Shown here piece after piece: positions 1-5,894 of a stretch of 10,270 nt of DNA. The translations under genes were made by a program, and so were the position numbers. Origin of the DNA: an uncultured Fusobacterium sp. (lineage in GTDB: Bacteria; Fusobacteriota; Fusobacteriia; Fusobacteriales; Fusobacteriaceae); NCBI GenBank assembly GCA_900543175.1, contig UQQO01000082.1, positions 1 to 10,270 of the forward strand, in the 5' to 3' direction. The notes beneath the pieces are model-generated. The model did no database searches. It had not been told where the DNA came from and worked only from the letters and a program-made list of their open reading frames with translations. Every line of letters starts with the position of its first letter. The stretch's first letter is position 1.

Positions 1-229
1 TATTCATAAATCAAGGTGGAAATTTGAATAACTAAAATTGGTGGAAAAACTGAGGATAATTTAAAAATAAAAGTAAAAAAATAGCTGTAAAATAGATAAA
101 AAAGTCAATAATTAACTATAAATACCTTTATATCTGATAAATAAAGAAAAATATTTATATTGATGTAAAAAATATATTAATAAAAATACTAAAAATAATA
201 AATTATTATATTGAAAATACTAAATAATC

Positions 230-280
230 AATAATCATTATTCTACTTGAATAGTGATTATTTACATTTCTTTTAAATGT
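230..280. repeat. Tandem inverted repeats in the operon leader
   Basis: Bases 230-243 (AATAATCATTATTC) pair with 249-262 (GAATAGTGATTATT) as a 14-bp stem with one G:T pair and the loop TACTT. Immediately after it, ACATTT (264-269) pairs with AAATGT (275-280) around CTTTT. Neither stem has a T-run directly behind it on either strand, so an ordinary intrinsic terminator is unlikely. They lie about 50-100 bases upstream of the TTGACA box, where an activator would bind, so an operator role is possible. In DNA this AT-rich, some inverted repeats arise by chance. Confidence 0.4.
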
Positions 281-290
281 GAGTATACTC
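281..290. promoter_or_regulatory. Perfect palindrome GAGTATACTC, candidate operator
   Basis: GAGTATACTC is its own reverse complement. It abuts the end of the inverted repeats and lies 35 bases upstream of the TTGACA box. Its four G/C bases stand out in a leader that is almost all A and T. A regulator-binding site is a reasonable guess. AraC-family proteins more often bind direct repeats, so a different dimeric repressor or activator is equally possible. No second copy was noticed in the window. Confidence 0.3.
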
Positions 291-325
291 CGTAGTGTAA
301 GAAAATGAAAAATATAGAAAGAATT

Positions 326-354
326 TTGACAGAAATGCAAGAATAAAAACTAAA
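326..354 (+). promoter_or_regulatory. Possible promoter of the sulfatase-GH88-transporter operon
   Basis: TTGACA at 326-331 is a perfect -35 hexamer. After a 17-base spacer the corresponding -10 position is only ACTAAA (349-354), a poor match to TATAAT. A perfect -35 with a weak -10 would fit a promoter that needs activation, as expected for an inducible sugar operon, but the box may also be chance. The ribosome binding site and the start codon at 384 follow closely, so the leader would be short. Confidence 0.35.
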
Positions 355-383
355 GCATAAAACTAAAGGGAGGATATAGATTT

Positions 384-1796
384 ATGAAGAGAAAACCAAA
401 TTTATTATTTGTTTTTGCTGATCAATGGCGTAGAGACGCTATGGGATTCATGGGGAAAGATGAAGTAATTACACCAAATATAGACAGTTTTGCACAAGAA
501 GCTTTAAACTTTGACAATGCCATGAGTGCTTGTCCACTATGCTCACCAAACAGAGCTACAATGTTTACAGGAACACATCCAGTAACTCACGGAGTATGGA
601 CAAACTGTAAACCAGGATTACCAAACTTAGAGTTAAGAGAAACAGATGTAACATTAATGGATGTATTAAAAAATGATGGATACAAAATAGGATATATAGG
701 AAAGTGGCACTTAGATAGTCCAGAAGTAAACTTCAATCCTGAGCCAGTATCTGGAGCAAGAGATTGGGACGCATTTACACCACCTGGAAAAAGAAGACAT
801 GGTGTTGACTACTGGTATTCATATGGAACATATGATCAACACTTAAAACCACACTACTGGCATGATGATAATAAGATGATACAAATAGATCAATGGTCAG
901 TTGAGCATGAAACAGATAAGGCAATAGAGTTCATTAATAAAAATAAAGATGAAGCATTCTCACTTATCTTATCATGGAACCCACCACACACTCCATTAGA
1001 TTTAGTACCACAAAAATATGTGGATATGTATAAAGATAAGAAATTTAAAGTTAATCCAAATGTATTATTAACTGGAGTAACAGATCATACAGAGAGTGTT
1101 AACCCAAGATTAAACTTTACAGATGAGCAATATCAAGATGTAATGAGAAAATATTTTGCTGCTGTAACAGGAATAGATGAAAACTTTGGAAGACTTCTAC
1201 AAAACTTAAAAGATAATGGAATATATGATGATACAATAATCGTTTTAACAGCAGACCATGGAGAGATGTTATGTGCTCACAGACTATGGAGTAAACATGT
1301 ATGGTTTGAAGAATCAACTGGAGTACCATTCCTTATTAAATATGGAGATAGATTTGTTAAAGGAAGAACAGATGTTGTATTAAATGGTGTTGATATTATG
1401 CCAACATTACTATCATTAATGGAACTTCCTATTCCTGAATCTGTTCAAGGAATTGACTTAAAAGAAGTTATAGTAAATGGAAGCGATGTAGAAAACTATG
1501 CAATAATGACTGGATACCCTGGACAAATGAGAGCTATTGAAGAGTTCAGAAGCCACGGAAAAGAAAATGTTGCTTTTGGATGGAGAGCTATAAGAACAAA
1601 ACAATATACTTATGCAATAAATAGAGGATATACAATGGCACATGGAATCGAAAGATTACTATATGATAATATAAACGATCCATACCAAATGAATCCAATA
1701 AGATTAAATGATTGCTCAGAAAATGAAGTAGCTGCTGAGTTAGAAGCTAAATTAAGAGAATGGGCTGTTAAATACAACGACAAATTTGAATTTTAA
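384..1796 (+). CDS. Type I sulfatase, cysteine type, predicted cytoplasmic
   Basis: This 470-residue protein belongs to the formylglycine-dependent S1 sulfatases (alkaline phosphatase superfamily), which hydrolyse sulfate esters. The modification motif is C53-S-P-N-R57, followed by a Thr-Gly (62-63); Cys53 would be converted to formylglycine. Other active-site signatures are D13-Q14 at the N-terminal metal site, GKWH ending at His109, PPH at 200-202, DHGE starting at Asp291-His292, and Lys304. The metal-site strand begins at about residue 6, so there is no room for a signal peptide and the enzyme should be cytoplasmic. The start is set by GGGAGG ten bases upstream. It is the first gene of an operon with a GH88 hydrolase and a GPH symporter, so the likely substrate is a sulfated glycosaminoglycan disaccharide or amino sugar; the exact position cut (2-O, 4-O, 6-O) cannot be read from the sequence. 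A maturase (anSME or FGE) is required and is not in this window. Asn56 is unusual where Ser/Thr/Ala is typical. Confidence 0.9.
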   Translation: MKRKPNLLFVFADQWRRDAMGFMGKDEVITPNIDSFAQEALNFDNAMSACPLCSPNRATMFTGTHPVTHGVWTNCKPGLPNLELRETDVTLMDVLKNDGYKIGYIGKWHLDSPEVNFNPEPVSGARDWDAFTPPGKRRHGVDYWYSYGTYDQHLKPHYWHDDNKMIQIDQWSVEHETDKAIEFINKNKDEAFSLILSWNPPHTPLDLVPQKYVDMYKDKKFKVNPNVLLTGVTDHTESVNPRLNFTDEQYQDVMRKYFAAVTGIDENFGRLLQNLKDNGIYDDTIIVLTADHGEMLCAHRLWSKHVWFEESTGVPFLIKYGDRFVKGRTDVVLNGVDIMPTLLSLMELPIPESVQGIDLKEVIVNGSDVENYAIMTGYPGQMRAIEEFRSHGKENVAFGWRAIRTKQYTYAINRGYTMAHGIERLLYDNINDPYQMNPIRLNDCSENEVAAELEAKLREWAVKYNDKFEF

Positions 1797-1832
1797 TTTT
1801 TTAAAGAATATAGAAACTAGGAGGCAAAACTC

Positions 1833-3023
1833 ATGGAATTAAAAAAAGAGATCAGAGAAAGATTTTCTCAAGATGTTGATTTTCCACAAGAAATGCTATT
1901 TGGAGCATTGCATGAAGCACTATCAAAAATAGATGGAAATACAAAAACTTTTATTAATACTTTCCCAAGACCTTGCAGTACAAATTATGTATATCCAGGA
2001 ATTTTAAATGGTGGAGAATGGGATGACTGGACAAGTGGATTCTGGACAGGAATGTTATGGTTAGCTTATGAAATTACAGGAGAAGAGAGATATAGAAAAA
2101 CAGCTTTCTTCCAAATCAAAAGCTATGACGAAAGAATTACAAATAAAGTTGCAGTAAATCACCATGACTTAGGATTCTTATATACACCTTCAGTAGTTGC
2201 AGGATATAAGATCACAGGAAATGAAAGAGCTAAAAATGCAGGACTAAAAGCAGCAGATCACCTAATCAAAAGATATAAAGAAAAAGGTGAATTTATTCAA
2301 GCTTGGGGAGATCTAGATGACCCTACTGCATATAGATTAATAATAGATTGTAACTTAAACGTACCTCTATTATTCTGGGCAACAGAAGTTACTGGAGATC
2401 CTAAATATAGAGAGATAGCTACAAAACATCTTCATACAGCAGCTAGTGTAGTAGTAAGAGAAGATAGCTCAACTCATCACACTTTCTACTTTGACCCAGA
2501 AACAGGAAAACCAACTAAAGGAGTTACAGCACAAGGTGCATCAGATAACTCAGCATGGGCAAGAGGACAAGCATGGGGAGTATATGGATTCCCTCTAGCA
2601 TATAGCTACTTAAAAGATGAAAAATTTATTACTCTATTCAAAAGAGTAACAAACTACTTCTTAAATCACCTACCAGAAGATAATATCTGTTACTGGGATT
2701 TAATGTTTGATGAAACATCAGGAGAAGAGAGAGATACTTCAGCAGCTACAATAGCAGTTTGTGGAATGCTTGAAATGATAAAATATCTTCCAGATTCAGA
2801 TCCAGATAAGAAAATATATTCAAATGCAGTAAAAGCAATAATGAAATCATTAATTAAAAACTATACAACTAAAAATATAGAAAGATCAAATGGACTATTA
2901 ACTGATTCAGTATATAGCAAACCAAATGGTTCTGGTGTAAATGAATGTTGTATGTGGGGAGATTACTTCTATATGGAAGCTCTTGTAAGAATAATGAAAC
3001 CAAATTGGAATAAATATTGGTAA
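1833..3023 (+). CDS. ugl: GH88 unsaturated glucuronyl hydrolase
   Basis: The 396-residue protein has the length and motifs of glycoside hydrolase family 88, an (alpha/alpha)6-barrel enzyme. The family removes the 4,5-unsaturated uronic acid left at the non-reducing end by polysaccharide lyases, by hydrating the double bond. The likely catalytic pair is Asp112 (in HHDLGF) and Asp172 (in IIDCNLN), 60 residues apart, the spacing known from the streptococcal enzyme. Further family signatures are the Trp-rich WDDWTSGFWTG segment (63-73), SAWARGQAW (240-248) and the C-terminal NECCMWGDYFY (370-380). No signal peptide is present, as is usual for the family. AGGAGG at 1819-1824 fixes the start, 36 bases after the sulfatase stop, so the two genes are probably co-transcribed. 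Product and substrate suggest it acts after, or alongside, desulfation. The related family GH105 (unsaturated rhamnogalacturonyl hydrolases) is the main alternative, but the motifs fit GH88 better. Confidence 0.9.
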   Translation: MELKKEIRERFSQDVDFPQEMLFGALHEALSKIDGNTKTFINTFPRPCSTNYVYPGILNGGEWDDWTSGFWTGMLWLAYEITGEERYRKTAFFQIKSYDERITNKVAVNHHDLGFLYTPSVVAGYKITGNERAKNAGLKAADHLIKRYKEKGEFIQAWGDLDDPTAYRLIIDCNLNVPLLFWATEVTGDPKYREIATKHLHTAASVVVREDSSTHHTFYFDPETGKPTKGVTAQGASDNSAWARGQAWGVYGFPLAYSYLKDEKFITLFKRVTNYFLNHLPEDNICYWDLMFDETSGEERDTSAATIAVCGMLEMIKYLPDSDPDKKIYSNAVKAIMKSLIKNYTTKNIERSNGLLTDSVYSKPNGSGVNECCMWGDYFYMEALVRIMKPNWNKYW

Positions 3024-3069
3024 AAAGAACTTTAAATTATAAAAAAATTTAGGAGGAATTAAAAAAGAG

Positions 3070-4488
3070 ATGGAACAAGCAAAAGAATTCAGACCTTTTG
3101 GTATGAGAGACAAGATCGGTTATTTATTTGGGGACTTTGGAAATGACGTTATGCTAGTATTTGTAAGTCAATTCCTAATGGTATTCTATACACAAGTTTG
3201 GGGAATGGCACCAAAAGTTGTTGCAACAATGTTCCTAGTATCAAGACTAGTGGATGCATTTACAGACGTTACAATGGGAAGAATTATTGACATTACACCT
3301 CAAGGTAAAGATGGTAAGTTTAAAAAATGGATAAGAATCATGGCTGCACCAGTTGCAATAGCAAGTTTCTTACTATACCAATCAGGATTAAAAGATCAAC
3401 CAATGACTTTTAAAATTATCTACATGTATATAACTTACTTACTATATGGAAGTATTTGTTTCACTGGAGTTAATATTCCTTATGGAGCAATGGCATCAGC
3501 TATCACAGATAAACCAGATGAAAGACAATCACTTATTACATTCAGAGCAATGGGAGCTTACATTGGAGAGTTTATCATTGGATTCTTTGGACCAATCATC
3601 ATTTACGAACGTGTAATTAAAGATGGAGCAACTCAAGTATTAATCAGAAATAATGGAGATATATTCCCAGTAGTTGCTGGAGGAATTTCAATAGTTGCTA
3701 TTATTTGTTACTTCATTTGTTATCAATTAACTACTGAACGTATTAAAGTTCCACCTCTAGCAAAAGAAGGACTTTCATTCGGTAAATCAGTAAAAATGAT
3801 CTTCAGTAACCGTGCAATGCTAGGAATCTTAGGAGGAACTGTTTGTCTAATATTCGGTAACCTACTAACTGGAGGAGTTAACGCTTACCTATATGCTTAC
3901 TACTTCAAAATGCCAGCTGCATTATCAACATACAATGCTATTAAATTAGGAATCGCTTTAGGAATGGCAACACTAGTTACATTAGTAGTTAAAAAACTTG
4001 GAAAAAGAGAATCAATCAGTTTAATGGTTGGATTTGCTGCATGTGTATTTGCTACATTAAGCTTCTTAAATATTAAAAACCCTTGGGTTTATGTTGGAAT
4101 CGCTTCAGTTGGATTCTCAGGAGTTACATTCTTTGGATATGTAATTTGGGGAGCAATCATCGACGTTATTGACGATTCTGAAATCAAAACTGGAAGAAGA
4201 GAAGATGGAACTCTATATGCAATCTACTCATTCTCAAGAAAAGTTGGACAAGCTCTTGGAAGTAGTTTAGTTGGATATGCTCTTGCAATCATCGGATTCC
4301 AACCTGGAGTTAAAGAACAAACTCAAGAAGTTCTAAACGGAATTTACAAACTTGCTACAGTAGCACCAGCAACTCTATTTACACTAGTTGTAATCATGTT
4401 CATGTTAGTATATCCTCTATCTAAGAAAAGAGTTGATGCTAACGCTGAAACATTAAGATTAAGAAGAGAAGGAAAAGAAGCTAAATAA
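3070..4488 (+). CDS. GPH-family (MFS) sugar:cation symporter
   Basis: This 472-residue membrane protein has about 12 hydrophobic segments and the hallmarks of the glycoside-pentoside-hexuronide:cation symporters (MelB, XynB, YicJ type). These include the opening FGMRDKIGYLFGDFGND (10-26), RLVDAFTDVTMGRIID (59-74), an IPYGAM segment (136-141), and the late cytoplasmic TGRREDGTLYAIYSF (374-388). Asp62 and Asp66 have the spacing of the two cation-site aspartates of melibiose permease (Asp55, Asp59), which supports Na+ or H+ coupling. It lies in the inner membrane. The gene context points to import of the unsaturated, possibly sulfated, disaccharide that the preceding two enzymes process. GPH substrates cannot be told from sequence alone. 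AGGAGG at 3051-3056 lies 13 bases before the ATG, slightly far, but no better start exists. It sits 46 bases after the GH88 gene. Confidence 0.9.
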   Translation: MEQAKEFRPFGMRDKIGYLFGDFGNDVMLVFVSQFLMVFYTQVWGMAPKVVATMFLVSRLVDAFTDVTMGRIIDITPQGKDGKFKKWIRIMAAPVAIASFLLYQSGLKDQPMTFKIIYMYITYLLYGSICFTGVNIPYGAMASAITDKPDERQSLITFRAMGAYIGEFIIGFFGPIIIYERVIKDGATQVLIRNNGDIFPVVAGGISIVAIICYFICYQLTTERIKVPPLAKEGLSFGKSVKMIFSNRAMLGILGGTVCLIFGNLLTGGVNAYLYAYYFKMPAALSTYNAIKLGIALGMATLVTLVVKKLGKRESISLMVGFAACVFATLSFLNIKNPWVYVGIASVGFSGVTFFGYVIWGAIIDVIDDSEIKTGRREDGTLYAIYSFSRKVGQALGSSLVGYALAIIGFQPGVKEQTQEVLNGIYKLATVAPATLFTLVVIMFMLVYPLSKKRVDANAETLRLRREGKEAK

Positions 4489-4505
4489 TTCTCTTTGGAG
4501 GAATT

Positions 4506-5144
4506 ATGGAAAAGATAAAAGCATTACTGTTAAAAGATAAAGTTGAAAGAACAGTAAAAAGTCTAAAAAATAATGGTTTTGAAGTGATCTGTGTAGATAC
4601 AGTTGAAGAAGCTGAAAAAATAACTATGGATTTTATTCCAGAAGGAAGCTCTATTAGTATGGGAGGATCTGTTACATTAAATATGACAGGACTTCTTGAA
4701 AAATTTAGAAGCGAAAAATATAAATTCTTTGAAAGATTTAAGCAACCTACTTGGCCAGCAACAGTTAAAGTTATGAGGGAATCACTATTAAGTGATTTCC
4801 TTGTAACAGGAACAAATGCTATCACTGAAGATGGTTTTTTAATGCAGATAGATTCAGGGGGAAACCGTGTAGCTGGAATGGCTTATGGACCTCATAATGT
4901 TATAGTTATCACTGGTGTAAATAAAATAGTAAAGAATATAACTGAAGGTTATGAAAGACTTTACTATGCTGGACCTTTAAATTCTAAAAGACTAAATCAT
5001 AAAACTCCTTGTAATTTCAGTGGAAAATGTGAAAATTGTAGTACTGATATGAGAATGTGTAACCTTGTATCAGTAATCAAAAATGGGGAAAGACCATGTG
5101 GAAAAACAAGAGTTATACTAATAAATGACAATTTAGGATATTAG
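4506..5144 (+). CDS. LUD-domain protein (LutC/YkgG-like) with C-terminal cysteine cluster
   Basis: The 212-residue protein is a stand-alone LUD (formerly DUF162) domain. Visible signatures are the glycine loop SMGGSVTLNMTGL (51-63), the FLVTGTNAITEDG segment (98-110) followed by the IDSGGNRVAGMAYGP strand-loop (115-129), and VIVITGVNKIV (132-142). A C-terminal Cys169-x5-Cys175-x2-Cys178-x6-Cys185 cluster, plus Cys198, could bind iron-sulfur or zinc. LUD domains occur in the LutABC lactate oxidation complex, but LutA and LutB partners are absent here. Known LUD structures resemble the ISOCOT fold shared by sugar-phosphate isomerases and CoA transferases. The gene begins 17 bases after the transporter stop with GGAGGA at 4497-4502, only four bases from the ATG, so it is clearly part of the operon. 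Its reaction is unknown; a role in handling the liberated sugar or redox balance is a guess. Confidence 0.8.
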   Translation: MEKIKALLLKDKVERTVKSLKNNGFEVICVDTVEEAEKITMDFIPEGSSISMGGSVTLNMTGLLEKFRSEKYKFFERFKQPTWPATVKVMRESLLSDFLVTGTNAITEDGFLMQIDSGGNRVAGMAYGPHNVIVITGVNKIVKNITEGYERLYYAGPLNSKRLNHKTPCNFSGKCENCSTDMRMCNLVSVIKNGERPCGKTRVILINDNLGY

Positions 5145-5153
5145 GAGATTAAG

Positions 5154-5729
5154 ATGGAAGAAAATTTAAGATGGTATAAAGAGAAAAAGTTAGATAGACT
5201 TTGTGAAGTTCTTTTAGATAAAGGCTATCTTATACATAGAGTTTTTTCTGTGAAAGATGCACAAGAAAAAATATTATCTCTTCTAAACAGGGAACAGACA
5301 GTAGCACTTGGTGATTCTTGGGAACTTATGAATGATGAGTTTATCAGTAAATTAAAAGAGTTTAAATTCTATAATAGATTTGGAGAAGACTCTGAAAAAG
5401 TAAAAAGAGAATCTCTTCTGGCTGAAATGGCTATAATAGAGGGAGAACTTATTACAGAAGATGGACAAATTCTAGTAGTGGGAGATTATAATACAAGTTC
5501 AGCACTATTTGGAGCAGAGAATATTATTGTTTTAATATCAGAAAATAAAATAGTAAAAGATCTAAATAGTGGTTTTGAAAAAATTTCAGAGCATGAAAAA
5601 TATTATAGAATGAGAGCTGAAAAATTACAGAATAAAAATGATGGACTAAGTATTGGAATAATTGAAAATGGAAGAAAATTCAGTAAGAGAATATCTCTTG
5701 TAATTACAACAGAAGACACAGGACTATAG
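5154..5729 (+). CDS. Second LUD-domain protein, divergent, lacking the cysteine cluster
   Basis: This 191-residue protein is a diverged relative of the preceding gene product. The shared landmarks are VALGDSWELMNDEF (50-63) at the glycine-loop position, a KRESLLAEMAIIEGELITEDG segment split around residues 84-104, IIVLISENKIVKDLNSGFEKI (124-144) and MRAEKL (153-158). The four-cysteine tail of its neighbour is missing; Cys17 is the only cysteine. It therefore cannot bind a metal cluster in the same way and may be a partner subunit, a duplicate that changed function, or a structural component. AGGAG at 5143-5147 overlaps the previous stop codon, which suggests translational coupling. It is the last gene of the operon, followed directly by a strong terminator. 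It is a full reading frame with no sign of decay. Function is unknown. Confidence 0.75.
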   Translation: MEENLRWYKEKKLDRLCEVLLDKGYLIHRVFSVKDAQEKILSLLNREQTVALGDSWELMNDEFISKLKEFKFYNRFGEDSEKVKRESLLAEMAIIEGELITEDGQILVVGDYNTSSALFGAENIIVLISENKIVKDLNSGFEKISEHEKYYRMRAEKLQNKNDGLSIGIIENGRKFSKRISLVITTEDTGL

Positions 5730-5731
5730 AG

Positions 5732-5781
5732 AAAAAAGTTTATTTGAGTGGAAACATTCAGATAAACTTTTTTATTTTTTT
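5732..5781 (+). terminator. Strong intrinsic terminator ending the sulfatase operon
   Basis: GTTTATTTGAGTG (5738-5750) pairs with CATTCAGATAAAC (5755-5767) as a 13-bp stem with two G:T pairs and a GAAA tetraloop. Six A's before the stem can pair with six T's after it, and the T-rich tract runs on to 5781. It begins three bases after the second LUD gene's stop codon, so it closes the five-gene unit and separates it from the regulator gene. Confidence 0.92.
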
Positions 5782-5813
5782 GAAATAAGTATAGATTAAA
5801 ATGTGAAAACTCC

Positions 5814-5842
5814 TTTATAAAAAATCTAAAAATTGATATAAT
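5814..5842 (+). promoter_or_regulatory. Promoter of the AraC-type regulator gene
   Basis: TATAAT at 5837-5842 is a perfect -10 hexamer preceded by TG at 5834-5835, making an extended -10 (TGnTATAAT). The -35 position 17 bases upstream (5814-5819, TTTATA) is weak, which an extended -10 can tolerate. Transcription would begin near 5849, giving a leader of about 45 bases before the ribosome binding site AAAGGA (5882-5887). The promoter gives the regulator expression independent of the operon upstream. Confidence 0.6.
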
Positions 5843-5894
5843 ATGTTTGATAATTAAAAATAATATACAATGTCTATATAGAAAGGAAATAAAA

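Larger units (their letters stand above)
1..383. other. AT-rich non-coding leader upstream of the sulfatase operon
   Basis: No convincing gene is visible in this stretch. It is extremely A/T-rich and stop codons are dense in every frame. The first ~35 bases could be the tail of a gene entering from the left: two + frames stay open from the edge to stops at 29-31 and 33-35, but ten residues are too few to identify anything. The rest holds the regulatory material for the operon: a 14-bp imperfect stem at 230-262, a short stem at 264-280, a perfect 10-base palindrome at 281-290, a TTGACA box at 326-331, and the ribosome binding site GGGAGG at 368-373. Confidence 0.6.

Noticed and set aside
1..35. 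C-terminal tail of an upstream gene
   Set aside because: Two frames remain open to stops at 29-31 and 33-35, but about ten residues without context cannot be assigned.
264..280. Terminator of an upstream gene in the leader
   Set aside because: The stem is only six base pairs and is followed by GAGTATACTC instead of a T-run.
1117..1643. Minus-strand open frames within the sulfatase gene
   Set aside because: They overlap a sulfatase with intact catalytic motifs; they are reverse-complement shadows.
4481..4825. 114-residue open frame on the minus strand over the first LUD gene
   Set aside because: It lies antisense to a well-supported gene, has low-complexity Ser/Ile/Leu content, and lacks recognisable motifs.
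4506..5729. Lactate utilisation (LutABC) operon
   Set aside because: Only LUD domains are present; the iron-sulfur partner proteins LutA and LutB are missing and the neighbours are glycan genes.
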